Source: Solibacillus merdavium
Lineage (GTDB): Bacteria > Bacillota > Bacilli > Bacillales_A > Planococcaceae
Assembly (NCBI RefSeq): GCF_014836935.1
Contig: NZ_JACSPW010000002.1
Coordinates: forward strand, 62,001 to 126,000
Direction: 5' to 3'
DNA length: 64,000 bases
Shown: positions 50,197 through 60,123 of the stretch, piece after piece
How the letters are laid out: each line of letters starts with the position of its first letter
How positions within the stretch are numbered: position 1 is the first letter of the stretch
Notes under the pieces: model-generated
Told to the model about the DNA's origin: nothing
The model's database searches: none
The model's input: only the letters and a program-made list of their open reading frames with translations
Made by a program: the position numbers and the translations under genes

Positions 50197-50370
50197 TTAT
50201 ATAGAGACATCAATTGTATGACCTAGTGTTGGGTGGGACACATCCATTACTTCAATTAATTGTTCTATGCTTTGTTCTTGAAATTCCATTGATTGTTTTG
50301 TAACAGCTAATGAAACAGTTTGCATTAAATCCGCTTGTTTCATCGATATTGCTAAAGCTGCGATATCCAT
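50197..50370 (-). CDS. yjfB: YjfB-family small putative motility protein
   Basis: A 57-residue protein (MDIAALAISMKQADLMQTVSLAVTK...) matching the YjfB family, which in B. subtilis is a sigma-D-dependent gene of unknown function linked to motility. The ATG at 50370 follows an ideal AGGAGGTG. GTCGATAA about 22 bases further upstream resembles a sigma-D -10 (GCCGATAT). It stands alone between ysxC and the surface operon. Confidence 0.75.
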   Translation of the reverse strand: MDIAALAISMKQADLMQTVSLAVTKQSMEFQEQSIEQLIEVMDVSHPTLGHTIDVSI

Positions 50371-50508
50371 ATGTAGCACCTCCTACAATTTTTATCGACA
50401 AAACAACATTAATATCAAGTAATTATTATAATTTTGATGAAGACTGAACTGTTATTACTGCAGTAGATTAAAAGAGAGATATTTCCAGTAATTTGTTTTT
50501 TAAAACCT

Positions 50509-50552
50509 AAAAAAAGAACAACTTCGAATTTAATCGAGGTTGTTCTTTTTAT
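50509..50552 (-). terminator. intrinsic terminator after ysxC
   Basis: AAAAAGAACAAC.TCGA and TCGA..TTGTTCTTTTT form a long stem ending just beyond the ysxC stop, with T-runs on both strands. Confidence 0.85.
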
Positions 50553-50554
50553 TT

Positions 50555-51136
50555 TTACATACGCGATTCAATTTCAGCCCATGCCTCTTCGAAGCCAAGA
50601 CCTTTTTCTGAAGAAAACACAATTAATGGATCTTGTTTATCCATTTGCAATGTTTCCCGCACATGCTTTTTATGCTTATCCCATTTACCTTTTGGGATTT
50701 TGTCAGCTTTTGTCGCTACTACAATAACCGGAATATTATAATGCTTTAAGAAATCATACATCATACAGTCATCATTAGTGGGATTGTGACGAATATCAAT
50801 AATCAATACAACGGCCCTTAATTGCTCACGTCCCATGAAATATTGTTCAATCATTCTTCCCCAAGCTGCGCGTTCTGATTTTGAAACTTTTGCATAGCCG
50901 TATCCTGGAACGTCAACATAATAAAGTTGCTCTTCAATTTTATAGAAATTCAACTGTTGCGTTTTACCAGGTTTTGACGAAATACGTGCCATTGCTTTAC
51001 GGCCAATCATACGGTTGATAAACGAAGATTTGCCGACATTTGAACGACCCGCTAAAGCGAATTCAGGTAGCCCGTCTTCCGGGAACTGTTCTGGTCGGAC
51101 AAAACTGCCGATCATTTCTACGTTATGGACTTTCAT
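50555..51136 (-). CDS. ysxC: ribosome biogenesis GTPase YsxC/EngB
   Basis: An essential GTPase for late 50S assembly. The 193 residues show G1 [11 protein letters not shown]3 DVPGYGYAK and G4 ATKADK. The ATG overlaps the lon stop by one base (TAATG), so translation is coupled. The lon-ysxC order matches B. subtilis. Confidence 0.97.
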   Translation of the reverse strand: MKVHNVEMIGSFVRPEQFPEDGLPEFALAGRSNVGKSSFINRMIGRKAMARISSKPGKTQQLNFYKIEEQLYYVDVPGYGYAKVSKSERAAWGRMIEQYFMGREQLRAVVLIIDIRHNPTNDDCMMYDFLKHYNIPVIVVATKADKIPKGKWDKHKKHVRETLQMDKQDPLIVFSSEKGLGFEEAWAEIESRM

Positions 51137-53460
51137 TACTTATTAAAACCTCCATCTAGTGCGAGCGCAAGAACTTCTTCCGCTTGTGAAACTAGTTTAA
51201 ATGTGAGTTGCTCACGAATTGTTTCTGGAATATCATCAATATCACGCTCATTGTCTTTCGGGATAATAATCGTCGTTAATCCTGCACGGTGAGCACTTAA
51301 TGATTTTTCCTTTAGACCACCGATTGGTAATACACGACCTCGTAAAGTTACTTCCCCTGTCATTCCAATTTCGCGTTTAATTGCTTTTCCAGTAATTGCT
51401 GACACGATGGCAGTTGTCATCGTTATACCAGCTGAAGGACCATCCTTAGGCACTGCGCCTTCTGGAACATGGACGTGAATATCATGTTGATCAAAATAAT
51501 CTGAATCAAGTCCTAAATCACCTGTTAATGTACGGACAAATGATAGTGCAATTTGTGCGGATTCCTTCATTACATCTCCAAGCTTCCCTGTTAAGATTAG
51601 TTTCCCTTTACCAGGTGTTAATGAAACTTCAATTTGTAAAGTATCGCCGCCAACAGTCGTATAAGCAAGACCTGTTGCAACACCTACTTGATTTTCAAGC
51701 TCTGCTTGTCCGTAACGGAATCGATGTTTGCCAAGCATATCCACTAATACTTTTGAGCTAACAGTCACTTTTTTCTTTTCACCTGAAACAATGATTTTTG
51801 CAGCTTTACGACAAACAGTTGCTACTTGTCGCTCTAGTCCACGAACTCCAGCTTCACGTGTATAATAACGAATCAAATCTGTAATTGCTTCGTCTTTTAT
51901 GAGTAGTTGTGCTTTCTTTAAACCATGTTCCTTCATTTGTTTCGGAATTAAATGGTTTTTCGTAATTTCAATTTTCTCATACTCCGTATATCCGGCAATA
52001 TTGATAATTTCCATACGATCAAGAAGTGGTGCAGGTATTGTACTTAAATCATTTGCTGTTGCAATGAACAGTACATCCTGCAAATTATATGGCTCTTCAA
52101 TGAAGTGATCGCTAAACGTATTGTTTTGCTCAGGATCCAAAACTTCCAACATTGCAGCAGAAGGATCACCACGGAAATCGTTTGACATTTTATCAATTTC
52201 GTCAAGTAAGAATACAGGGTTTGTTGTACCTGCTTTTTTCATTCCTTGAATAATACGACCAGGCATTGCACCTACATACGTACGACGGTGACCACGAATT
52301 TCCGATTCATCACGTACACCACCAAGTGAAACTCGGACAAACTTACGGTCCAAGCTCTCCGCAATGGAACGTGCCAAACTTGTTTTACCAACACCTGGAG
52401 GTCCTGCTAAACAAAGAATTGGACCGCGTAATGAATTCATCAACTGACGGACTGATAAATACTCCAAAACACGCTCTTTCACTTTTTCTAAACCGTCGTG
52501 ATCACGATTTAATACCTCTTCAGCGTGGGCAATATCGATACGGTCTTCCGTTTTCTCCGTCCAAGGTATCGATACAAGCCATTCAAGATAGTTACGAATA
52601 ACGCCACTTTCTGCACTTGCAGCAGGCAATTTTTCATAACGATCAAGCTCTTTTAACGCCACTTTTAATGTAGAATCTGGCATGCCTGAGCTATCAATTT
52701 TTTTGCGAAGCTCTGCAACTTCACCTGTTTTTCCTTCACGATCACCAAGCTCTGTTTGAATTGCTTTCATTTGCTCACGTAAATAATATTCTTTTTGCGT
52801 GCGCTCCATCGCTTGCTTCACTTTTGTACTGATTTTTTTCTCGAGATTTAAAATCTCCTGCTCATCATGTAGACGAATCATTAAGTGGTCTAAACGTTTC
52901 TTAATGTTAGTGATGTCTAATACTTCCTGCTTCTCATTAATTTTAAATGGTAAATGAGAGGCAATTACATCCGCCAATCGACCTGGTTCTTCAATATCGA
53001 GAACAGATTCGATTGTTTCAGTCGTAATTTTATTTGATGATTTTGCATATTTTTCGAAATAAGATAGTACCGTACGCATTAAAGCTTCCGTTTCAGAATC
53101 TTTAAATTGCTCGTCTTCAAATATCTCCAAATCCGCAATTGTAAATTTTTCAGCATCTTTGTAACTTACCATCTCCGCACGGTTTAAACCTTCAACCAAG
53201 ATGCGTAATGTGCCGTTTGGAAGCTTTAGCATTTGCTTAACCTTCGCTAAAGTACCCATTTTATAAAGATCTGATTTTACAGGTGAATCAACACGTAAAT
53301 CTTTTTGAGTAACTAAAAAGATCGTACTGTCTCCAAGCATCGCATGTTCAAGTGCAGCAATAGAACGCTCTCTACCAACATCAATATGTAAAACCATTGT
53401 TGGGTAGACAAGAAGTCCTCTTAACGGTAAAACTGGCATATTAGATAATTTTTTTGTCAC
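51136..53460 (-). CDS. lonA: ATP-dependent protease Lon
   Basis: A hexameric AAA+ serine protease for damaged and regulatory proteins. The 774 residues (same as B. subtilis LonA) contain the N-terminal substrate domain ([22 protein letters not shown]), Walker [12 protein letters not shown], Walker [11 protein letters not shown] and the Ser-Lys dyad ([11 protein letters not shown]; catalytic Ser in GPSAG). The frame opens at 53502, but GTG at 53460 follows GGAGGTGA and yields the family length. Unlike B. subtilis, no lonB lies between lonA and clpX. Confidence 0.97.
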   Translation of the reverse strand: MTKKLSNMPVLPLRGLLVYPTMVLHIDVGRERSIAALEHAMLGDSTIFLVTQKDLRVDSPVKSDLYKMGTLAKVKQMLKLPNGTLRILVEGLNRAEMVSYKDAEKFTIADLEIFEDEQFKDSETEALMRTVLSYFEKYAKSSNKITTETIESVLDIEEPGRLADVIASHLPFKINEKQEVLDITNIKKRLDHLMIRLHDEQEILNLEKKISTKVKQAMERTQKEYYLREQMKAIQTELGDREGKTGEVAELRKKIDSSGMPDSTLKVALKELDRYEKLPAASAESGVIRNYLEWLVSIPWTEKTEDRIDIAHAEEVLNRDHDGLEKVKERVLEYLSVRQLMNSLRGPILCLAGPPGVGKTSLARSIAESLDRKFVRVSLGGVRDESEIRGHRRTYVGAMPGRIIQGMKKAGTTNPVFLLDEIDKMSNDFRGDPSAAMLEVLDPEQNNTFSDHFIEEPYNLQDVLFIATANDLSTIPAPLLDRMEIINIAGYTEYEKIEITKNHLIPKQMKEHGLKKAQLLIKDEAITDLIRYYTREAGVRGLERQVATVCRKAAKIIVSGEKKKVTVSSKVLVDMLGKHRFRYGQAELENQVGVATGLAYTTVGGDTLQIEVSLTPGKGKLILTGKLGDVMKESAQIALSFVRTLTGDLGLDSDYFDQHDIHVHVPEGAVPKDGPSAGITMTTAIVSAITGKAIKREIGMTGEVTLRGRVLPIGGLKEKSLSAHRAGLTTIIIPKDNERDIDDIPETIREQLTFKLVSQAEEVLALALDGGFNK

Positions 53461-53565
53461 GCGGGTATTCACCTCCATCCAAATCTTAAAAACAACCCGC
53501 ATTATAAGTATGTGTCAGCTATTCATAAAATTTTCATCCAACCAATATGTATATCCTTTTTGTAA

Positions 53566-53608
53566 GAAAAAGCTGACTTTGGACTTGCTTAAGAAGTCTA
53601 AGTCAGCT
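53566..53608 (-). terminator. intrinsic terminator after clpX
   Basis: AGCTGACTT.GACTT and AAGTC.AAGTCAGCT pair around a short loop; the minus strand continues TTTTTCTTAC. It lies 26 bases past the clpX stop and separates clpX from lon. Confidence 0.8.
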
Positions 53609-53633
53609 ACATAATTGGAACATTCAGCAAAAA

Positions 53634-54905
53634 TTATGCTGAGGTTTTTTCGTTATCATCTTTTTTCAATACTGAACCATCATCCAAAATTAATTTTGGC
53701 TCTGCTTTATCGCGAATTGTCTCTGCTGTGATGATACATTTTTTAATGTCTTCACGTGAAGGCAATTCAAACATAACGTCCAACATTGTTACTTCAATAA
53801 TAGAACGAAGTCCACGAGCACCAGTTTTACGTTCGATCGCTAATTTTGCAATTTCAACAAGTGCCTCATCTTCAAACTCCAACTCAACATTATCCAGTTC
53901 TAACATTTTTTGATATTGTTTTGCCAAAGCATTTTTAGGCTCTGTTAAAATTTGAACTAATGCATCAACATTTAACTGCTCTAACGTTGCCAATACTGGT
54001 AAACGACCAATAAATTCTGGAATTAGTCCAAATTTCAATAAGTCTTCCGGAATTAATTGAGACATAATAGAAGCATCTTCTTCAACAACGTTATTCATAG
54101 TTGAAGCAAATCCTATTACTTTCTCACCTTGACGACGTTTAATAATCGTTTCGATTCCGTCAAATGCACCACCAACGATAAATAAAATGTTTGATGTATC
54201 AATTTGTAAAAACTCTTGGTGTGGATGCTTACGTCCACCTTGTGGAGGAACGCTAGCCACAGTACCTTCTAGAATTTTAAGTAGTGCCTGTTGTACACCT
54301 TCACCTGATACATCGCGAGTAATTGATGGATTTTCAGATTTACGAGCCACTTTATCAATCTCGTCAATATAAATAATCCCTTTTTCGGCACGTTCAATAT
54401 CGTAATCCGCAGCTTGGATTAATTTTAAAAGAATATTTTCAACATCCTCACCAACATAACCCGCTTCAGTTAAGCTAGTTGCATCGGCAATGGCAAATGG
54501 TACATTTAAAATACGTGCCAATGTTTGAGCTAGTAATGTTTTACCGCTACCAGTTGGACCGATTAAAACAATATTTGATTTCGATAATTCAACATCGTCA
54601 ATTTTCGAATTTGAATTAATACGTTTATAGTGATTATAAACAGCAACTGCTAAAGCTTTTTTTGCCCGTTCTTGTCCGATAACATATTCGCCTAATATAT
54701 TCAAAATATCTTTAGGCTTCGGAATATCTTTGAACTCAATTTCCTCTTCGATTCCTAGTTCTTCCACTACGATCTCTGAGCAGAGCTCGATACATTCGTC
54801 ACAAATATATACTCCTGGTCCTGCAACCAGTTTACGAACTTGTTCTTGTGGCTTACCACAAAAAGAGCATTTTAAATTGCCTTTTTCATCATTAAATTTA
54901 AACAA
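53634..54905 (-). CDS. clpX: ATP-dependent Clp protease ATP-binding subunit ClpX
   Basis: An unfoldase that feeds substrates to ClpP. The 423 residues carry the N-terminal zinc-binding domain (CSFCG ... CDEC), Walker [13 protein letters not shown], Walker [14 protein letters not shown], the pore loop GYVGED and the IGF-type ClpP loop (VIGFAS). Start is TTG at 54905 ([17 protein letters not shown]), matching the B. subtilis N-terminus, behind AGGGGTG. It has its own promoter and terminator. Confidence 0.98.
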   Translation of the reverse strand: MFKFNDEKGNLKCSFCGKPQEQVRKLVAGPGVYICDECIELCSEIVVEELGIEEEIEFKDIPKPKDILNILGEYVIGQERAKKALAVAVYNHYKRINSNSKIDDVELSKSNIVLIGPTGSGKTLLAQTLARILNVPFAIADATSLTEAGYVGEDVENILLKLIQAADYDIERAEKGIIYIDEIDKVARKSENPSITRDVSGEGVQQALLKILEGTVASVPPQGGRKHPHQEFLQIDTSNILFIVGGAFDGIETIIKRRQGEKVIGFASTMNNVVEEDASIMSQLIPEDLLKFGLIPEFIGRLPVLATLEQLNVDALVQILTEPKNALAKQYQKMLELDNVELEFEDEALVEIAKLAIERKTGARGLRSIIEVTMLDVMFELPSREDIKKCIITAETIRDKAEPKLILDDGSVLKKDDNEKTSA

Positions 54906-54931
54906 TTTGGTTCACCCCTATTCAAGCAACA

Positions 54932-54960
54932 ATCTTACAAGATTCTAGTTGTTTTATCAA
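54932..54960 (-). promoter_or_regulatory. sigma-A promoter of clpX
   Basis: On the minus strand TTGATA (54955-54960) and TAAGAT (54932-54937) are separated by 17 bases, 27 bases before the TTG start. Confidence 0.6.
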
Positions 54961-55125
54961 ATAAATTGATTGCATATTGTTACTGGCTTGATTTATGTCT
55001 TATGATTTTCGCGTTAGCGCATCAACATTCATTGGATTTTATTGTAGCTTTTTCTCAACAAATATTCAAATACCCTAACCATTATATGTATGTATTCAAA
55101 TCACAAATAATTTATTTAAGTGATA
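54961..55125. other. non-coding spacer between clpX and the tig terminator
   Basis: AT-rich, with no frame carrying a ribosome-binding site. Together with flanking signals it makes up the 400-base gap between clpX and tig (54906-55306). Confidence 0.5.
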
Positions 55126-55157
55126 AAACAAGGCACGGAAAAAAACCGCACCTTGTC
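55126..55157 (-). terminator. probable terminator distal to tig
   Basis: CAAGG.CGG and CCG.CCTTG form a stem with an internal 2x2 mismatch and a T7 loop, followed by TTTTAT on the minus strand. It lies about 150 bases beyond the tig stop, so the 3' UTR would be long. Confidence 0.55.
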
Positions 55158-55306
55158 AAAATTTTGATTTAATTTATTCATTACTAGTTATCTCATATAT
55201 GAAAGACGGTAGCCCAGTGATTAAACTAATAATAATCGACAATGTTAATAGTTAGCCATGGTTATTATACAAAGTACGATTCAATAAATTATTTCAGTCA
55301 AATAAA

Positions 55307-56596
55307 TTAGTTAGTAATTTTAGCGTTTTCTACAAGGAATTCAACTGTTTTTTGTGTACGGATGTCGTTCTCAAGAACTTTTGTTCCGCCTAAAGCAGTT
55401 AAGATTTGGTCATTTGACATACCAAATTGTGCAGCCATTTTTTCAAGCTCAACATTGATGTCTTCTTCTGTTACTTCAATATTTTCTGCTTGACCAATTG
55501 CTTCTAACACTAATGTTACACGTACACGGTTTGCAGCTTCTTCAGCCATTTGAGTGCGTAATGCTTCTTCGTCTTGACCAGAGAATTGGTAGTATAAATC
55601 TAAGTTCATACCTTGCATTTGTAAGCGTTGACCGAACTCTTGTACCATACGGTCTACTTCTGTGTTGATCATACCTTGTGGAATTTCAACTTCTGCATTA
55701 GCAGCTGCTTTTTCTACAAGTTCATCACGTAATGATGCTTCAGAATCAGCTTCTTTGTTAGCTAAAGTAGTTTCTTTTAATTTTGTACGTAAAGCTTCTA
55801 CTGTTTCAACTTCTGGGTCCATTTCTTTTGCGAACTCATCTGTTAAGTCAGGTAATACTTTAGTTTTTACTTCTTTAACTGTTACTACGAATTTCGCTTC
55901 TTTACCAGCTAATTCAGCAGCATGGTACTCTTCAGGGAAAGTAACTACAACATCTTTAGTTTCGCCAGTTTTAGCGCCTACTAATTGCTCTTCGAAACCT
56001 GGAATGAATGAACCAGAACCGATTTCTAATGAGTAGTCCTCACCTTTACCGCCTTCGAATGCTTCTTCACCTACGAAACCTTCGAAATCGATAACAGCAG
56101 TATCACCTTCAACGATTGCTTCATTTTCTTTAATTTCTAATTCAGCTTTTTTAGCTAATTGAGCGTCGATTAAAGATTGAACTTCTTCGTCAGTTACTTC
56201 TGTAGTTTGTTTAGTTACTTCTAAACCTTTGTATTCGCCTAATTTTGGTTCTGGTTTCACAGTTACTGTAGCAGTGTAAGTGAAGTCAGCACCTTTAGCG
56301 AAGTTTTCTGTACCAGCGATTTCTGGGTAATCAACAGGTTCAATACCAGCTTCATCTAAAGCGACTGGGTATGAAGAATTGATAACGATTTCTAAAGCAT
56401 CTTGGTAAAGAGCTTCTACACCGTACATTTTTTCGAATACATTACGAGGCATTTTCCCTTTACGGAAACCAGGTACGTTAATTTGTTTTACAACCTTTTT
56501 GAAAGCTTGGTCTAAAGCTTTATCTACTTCTGCAGCTTCTACAGTAACAGTTAATAAACCTTCGTTACCTTCTTGTTTTTCCCATTTTACTGACAT
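55307..56596 (-). CDS. tig: trigger factor
   Basis: A ribosome-associated chaperone and peptidyl-prolyl isomerase. The 429-residue protein has the ribosome-docking motif [19 protein letters not shown], the FKBP-type PPIase domain ([20 protein letters not shown]...[11 protein letters not shown]) and the C-terminal helical cradle. The frame opens at 56644, but ATG at 56596 follows TTGGAGGTAA and gives the standard [13 protein letters not shown] start. Confidence 0.98.
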   Translation of the reverse strand: MSVKWEKQEGNEGLLTVTVEAAEVDKALDQAFKKVVKQINVPGFRKGKMPRNVFEKMYGVEALYQDALEIVINSSYPVALDEAGIEPVDYPEIAGTENFAKGADFTYTATVTVKPEPKLGEYKGLEVTKQTTEVTDEEVQSLIDAQLAKKAELEIKENEAIVEGDTAVIDFEGFVGEEAFEGGKGEDYSLEIGSGSFIPGFEEQLVGAKTGETKDVVVTFPEEYHAAELAGKEAKFVVTVKEVKTKVLPDLTDEFAKEMDPEVETVEALRTKLKETTLANKEADSEASLRDELVEKAAANAEVEIPQGMINTEVDRMVQEFGQRLQMQGMNLDLYYQFSGQDEEALRTQMAEEAANRVRVTLVLEAIGQAENIEVTEEDINVELEKMAAQFGMSNDQILTALGGTKVLENDIRTQKTVEFLVENAKITN

Positions 56597-56667
56597 ATAT
56601 ATTACCTCCAAAGTTAACATTCGTTTGAATAAACAAACTGTCATATATATTGTTTGACAACCATTTT

Positions 56668-56695
56668 AGTATAACATAGATGAACAATGTTTCAA
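56668..56695 (-). promoter_or_regulatory. sigma-A promoter of tig
   Basis: On the minus strand TTGAAA (56690-56695) and TATACT (56668-56673) have a 16-base spacer, about 70 bases upstream of the tig start and partly within the end of the TPR gene's downstream region. Confidence 0.6.
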
Positions 56696-56704
56696 CTTTT
56701 TTCA

Positions 56705-57700
56705 CTACTCTTGTAAATCTGATATTTTTTCTATCTTCTGTAAAAAATCAACTATTTCACTGTTTATTTCCACTATTTCCCCAAACATGGATTTAACAAA
56801 TTCAATATAACTTAACGCGATATCTTCACTTCTGAAAATTGCCCATTCAAATGGATAAAGGACAATTGCATGCTTTGCCATTAAATGTTGAGCAAACTCT
56901 AATGTAGAGGGCTCTTGTACAAGTTTTTCCGATATAATGGTCGCAATTTCCTCATATTGGGGCATTTTGGTTGGTAACGGTAATTGAGCTGGATTGACTT
57001 GCTTTGTCATGTCAAATTTAGCTATATTCAAGTCCAAGTTGACTTCCTGCTCTACTAATAATATAAGCAGCAAACTTTGAATAAATGGGTGCACATCTTC
57101 TGTCTCAATAACGGCTTTAATTTCTTTTACATATGGGCGGATATTTTTTTCAGGTAGTTCATTAATTATCATTAGCTGTTCTTGTACAGATAACTTTAGA
57201 AGTTCACTTGCGATAATTTCAAAATCCCCATCATCATCGTTTACAGGTGATGATTGCAACTGTGATCCCTGATTTTCGGCAATATGCGCATTTAAGTTTT
57301 TTAGTCGTTCAAACTTTTCGATTTCATGCTCAGGTATTAATTCTTCATCAAATAATGACTCTATAATTTTTTCCACTTGTTTAAATTGACGTAATTGCAT
57401 GCAAATCGTTAAGTAAAGTTCCATCACTTCAAAATACATACTTGGGCCAATTGCCAATAATTCTTCACATATTTGTTTTGCCCGCTCGAAATTTTTCACT
57501 TCATACAAAGAATAGGCAAAAATACTAAGTGATATTTCATCTCCTTCTCCTAATAGCAAGGCTTGCTCAAACATTTCGTTTGCTTCATTATAATGTAATG
57601 TCTCAGCTAATTTTTTTGCTTCATTAAATAGCCTGTCCACTGTGCCCGGAAATAAAATAACTTTCCTTTTATTTTTATTCTCTTTATTTTCATTCATCAT
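56705..57700 (-). CDS. ysoA: TPR-repeat protein, YsoA-like
   Basis: About 331 residues, with TPR-like helices near the N-terminus (RLFNEAKKLAETLHYNEANEMFEQALLLG, LSIFAYSLYEVKNFERAKQICEELLA) and an acidic helical C-terminal part. B. subtilis ysoA, a TPR protein of unknown role, lies next to tig in the same orientation. The frame opens at 57751; ATG at 57700 (or the adjacent ATG at 57697) follows GGAGTG and is more likely. Probably a protein-protein interaction scaffold. Confidence 0.8.
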   Translation of the reverse strand: MMNENKENKNKRKVILFPGTVDRLFNEAKKLAETLHYNEANEMFEQALLLGEGDEISLSIFAYSLYEVKNFERAKQICEELLAIGPSMYFEVMELYLTICMQLRQFKQVEKIIESLFDEELIPEHEIEKFERLKNLNAHIAENQGSQLQSSPVNDDDGDFEIIASELLKLSVQEQLMIINELPEKNIRPYVKEIKAVIETEDVHPFIQSLLLILLVEQEVNLDLNIAKFDMTKQVNPAQLPLPTKMPQYEEIATIISEKLVQEPSTLEFAQHLMAKHAIVLYPFEWAIFRSEDIALSYIEFVKSMFGEIVEINSEIVDFLQKIEKISDLQE

Positions 57701-57957
57701 AATCACTCCATTGACGACATAGGTACACCTTCGCATCCTTGTCAATTGCACTTATTTTAACTCCGTTGCCATATTCCAAAAATATGTTCACAAAATTTAT
57801 ACTTATATTAATTTACAATACTTAAAAAAGTTATATACTAAGTACTAGTATTTTTGGAATTTTTGCTAATATAAAAACTTCTAATTCAATATTCCCATTA
57901 TTCTTAGTAAATAATCGTAGTAAAATACATCTACTATTCATAAAAGGAGTGTCTATT

Positions 57958-58416
57958 ATGGTGGTACTTTCGGAAAATGTACTACTACAGTTTAAAAATC
58001 GGTTCGAAAAATCAATGGAAAAGCTGCCGATTAGTGTAGTAAGTCTAAGTACAGCAATTGTAAACGATATAGAATACCCAGTAAAATTTGATTTCATAAC
58101 GGAAACGATTGTAAATTATAAAGGACAAATCGTGACGACAAATATAATTGAAATCGAAGGAACAATTCCGGGAACAATTAAAATCGGTTCCATCACGATT
58201 TTGCCTCAACATATACATCTTACATGTGAATATGAAATTTTAACAATTACAAATAATGAACTAAAAACATTAGTAACAAATGATAAGCCATTGTTATTAT
58301 ATAGTGATTGGCTATTAGATGCGATTGAAAATGAGATTTTAGTATTGGAAGTAAAAGCCGATAATGATCAATTGGTCGACTGGCCTGTGGGAATTAAAAA
58401 CGCGTATTTTTTATAA
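57958..58416 (+). CDS. conserved-looking hypothetical protein
   Basis: About 152 residues, no signal peptide or membrane segment; mixed alpha/beta sequence with beta-strand-rich centre (FITETIVNYKGQIVTTNIIEIEGTIPGTIKIGSITILPQHIHLT). ATG at 57958 sits behind AAAAGGAG at 8 bases; an in-frame GTG at 57949 overlaps that site. It is a single-gene unit with its own terminator, opposite to ysoA. I do not recognise the family. Confidence 0.7.
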   Translation: MVVLSENVLLQFKNRFEKSMEKLPISVVSLSTAIVNDIEYPVKFDFITETIVNYKGQIVTTNIIEIEGTIPGTIKIGSITILPQHIHLTCEYEILTITNNELKTLVTNDKPLLLYSDWLLDAIENEILVLEVKADNDQLVDWPVGIKNAYFL

Positions 58417-58434
58417 AATAATTAAGTACATAGC

Positions 58435-58475
58435 ATTCACCATCTTCCTTAAATAGAAAGATGGTGAATTTTTTA
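58435..58475 (+). terminator. intrinsic terminator after the hypothetical gene
   Basis: ATTCACCATCTT and AAGATGGTGAAT form a perfect 12-bp stem followed by T6. Confidence 0.9.
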
Positions 58476-58502
58476 ATCTTTTAAGCTGATAATACGTTCT
58501 AT

Positions 58503-58530
58503 TTGCATTGAAAATTCAGTGCTGTATACT
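58503..58530 (+). promoter_or_regulatory. candidate promoter of proC
   Basis: TTGCAT (58503-58508) and TATACT (58525-58530) with a 16-base spacer, 44 bases before the proC start. Confidence 0.5.
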
Positions 58531-58573
58531 AAGCGCTATGCACATTTTTAATGAATGAAAGTGGGATATATTT

Positions 58574-59383
58574 ATGAAATTCGGATTTATCGGCCTTGGA
58601 AACATGGCCAACGCGATTATTAATGGAATGATTACAAGTCGACAATTTAATGCTACAGATGTATATGGGATTAATCGTAGCATCGAAAAAACAGAGGCAC
58701 TCATCAGTCAATATGGGATTCAAACTGCAGATTCAATAGAGCAACTAATGTCACAAGTAGATGTCGTTATTATTGCAGTAAAACCTCAAATGTTTGATCA
58801 AGTAATTCCATCAATTCAACAGCATTTAAAGAGCAATCATATTGTTATTTCGATTGCTGCCGGAAAATCACTTGACTATCTACATCGTGAGCTTGGGGCA
58901 CAGACGCCTATTTTCCGTGTCATGCCTAATATAAATTCAACTATTGGCGCATCTACAAGCTGTTTTTCAACAATTGTAGGTAATGATGAACAAAAAGACA
59001 TTGTTGAAAAGCTGTTTGCTACAGTAGGAACTATTGACGAGCTTCCTGAAGAATTATTTTCTATATTTACAACGATTGGTTGCGCCTCCCCCGCCTTTAC
59101 TTATCTGTACATTGATTCGTTGGCACGTGCTGCTGTTCGCGAAGGCATGCCTAAAGATATGGCGCTTAAAATTGCGGCAAGTTCTGTAATGGGTAGTGCG
59201 AAAATGGTATTACAGTCCGACTCACATCCTTGGGCATTAATCGACCAAGTTTGTTCACCTGGTGGAACGACGATACAAGGTGTCACATCCCTACAAGTTA
59301 ACCATTTCGAAAGTACAATCTACGATGCAGTTGATGCCGTTACAAACCGTGATACTCTTCTGCAAAAGCAAACATCAAAATAG
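58574..59383 (+). CDS. proC: pyrroline-5-carboxylate reductase
   Basis: NAD(P)H-dependent last step of proline synthesis. The 269 residues have the Rossmann start MKFGFIGLGNMANAII, VIIAVKPQMF, FRVMPNINSTIGAS and the C-terminal signature DQVCSPGGTTIQGV of the P5CR family. ComER-type paralogues usually deviate in the last motif, so a genuine ProC is likelier. Single-gene unit with promoter and terminator. Confidence 0.93.
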   Translation: MKFGFIGLGNMANAIINGMITSRQFNATDVYGINRSIEKTEALISQYGIQTADSIEQLMSQVDVVIIAVKPQMFDQVIPSIQQHLKSNHIVISIAAGKSLDYLHRELGAQTPIFRVMPNINSTIGASTSCFSTIVGNDEQKDIVEKLFATVGTIDELPEELFSIFTTIGCASPAFTYLYIDSLARAAVREGMPKDMALKIAASSVMGSAKMVLQSDSHPWALIDQVCSPGGTTIQGVTSLQVNHFESTIYDAVDAVTNRDTLLQKQTSK

Positions 59384-59389
59384 GCTGTT

Positions 59390-59422
59390 ACCTAGTGAAA
59401 TCAAATTTCACTAGGTTTTTTC
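59390..59422 (+). terminator. intrinsic terminator after proC
   Basis: ACCTAGTGAAAT and ATTTCACTAGGT form a perfect 12-bp stem with a 3-base loop, followed by T6. Confidence 0.92.
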
Positions 59423-59425
59423 ATC

Positions 59426-59453
59426 TTGCTTTACTTTTTTATCATAGTATAAT
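59426..59453 (+). promoter_or_regulatory. promoter of the hypothetical membrane-protein gene
   Basis: TTGCTT (59426-59431) and a perfect TATAAT (59448-59453) are separated by 16 bases, 38 bases before the start codon. Confidence 0.6.
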
Positions 59454-59491
59454 TACCTTTATTTAGTGAAACATTCAAAAAGAGGTGTATC

Positions 59492-59965
59492 ATGACTTTA
59501 ATCTTGCGAGTTTTGGCTATTATCCTATTCAGTTCTTTTTTCACCTCTTCTAGTGAAGCAATGACTGGTGAAAAAGGGCATGCACTTCAATTCCATTATG
59601 AAATAATCGAGCAAAACGATAAAATAATTTGGAACATACAATATGAAGATCGGTTTTTGCAGATTAAAGAAAGCGAAAAATCGGCTGAATTATTGTTACA
59701 GTTCAGAAGCTTAATCGATCAGGCTACGAGCAACGTTCTTCCATTGACAATTTATAGTTGCTTTATAATCTTCACTCTCGTATTCGCAGTACTCTTTACA
59801 TTTACTAAGCCAAAACGCTTAAAACATCCACTCTTTTGGAGCAGCGTCATCATCTCTTGTATATTCCTGATCAAAAGTTATTCCTATTATGAAGTCCTTC
59901 AACATACCGAAGCTAATCTACGCTATTATTACCTATTGCTTGAAGTTATTAATTCCCCCTATTAA
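59492..59965 (+). CDS. hypothetical membrane protein
   Basis: A 157-residue protein with a signal-peptide-like N-terminus (LILRVLAIILFSSFFTSSSEA), an extracytoplasmic stretch of about 60 residues and two further membrane segments (about 88-107 and 115-130). The ATG follows AAAGAGGTG. It is a monocistronic unit with promoter and terminator. I do not recognise the family. Confidence 0.7.
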   Translation: MTLILRVLAIILFSSFFTSSSEAMTGEKGHALQFHYEIIEQNDKIIWNIQYEDRFLQIKESEKSAELLLQFRSLIDQATSNVLPLTIYSCFIIFTLVFAVLFTFTKPKRLKHPLFWSSVIISCIFLIKSYSYYEVLQHTEANLRYYYLLLEVINSPY

Positions 59966-59997
59966 CATGTAAAACAACTATGTTTTACATGTTTTTA
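59964..59997 (+). terminator. intrinsic terminator after the hypothetical membrane-protein gene
   Basis: AACATGTAAAACA and TGTTTTACATGTT are a near-perfect inverted repeat followed by TTT. It overlaps the stop codon. Confidence 0.75.
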
Positions 59998-60037
59998 TAA
60001 TTATCTCTAAAACTTGTAAAAAAATACGAGAACATAA

Positions 60038-60066
60038 TTGCTAAGTCACGTACTATTCTATATAAT
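60038..60066 (+). promoter_or_regulatory. sigma-A promoter of the carboxynorspermidine operon
   Basis: TTGCTA (60038-60043) and a perfect TATAAT (60061-60066) are separated by 17 bases, 57 bases upstream of the first start codon. Confidence 0.65.
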
Positions 60067-60123
60067 CAATCTTGTTTCAAAATGAAACACAATTAAATTA
60101 TAGATTGGGAGCGTGACAAGAAA

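Noticed and set aside
50160-50215. c-di-GMP riboswitch, suggested by AGGCAATAGCATCGAAAG
   Set aside because: Only short local similarity; conserved flanking blocks and the downstream tetraloop/receptor are absent.
53461-53560. CtsR operator upstream of lon
   Set aside because: No GGTCAAA-N3-GGTCAAA-like direct repeat in the region.
54966-55172. 68-codon + strand frame between clpX and tig
   Set aside because: No ribosome-binding site; overlaps the probable tig terminator.
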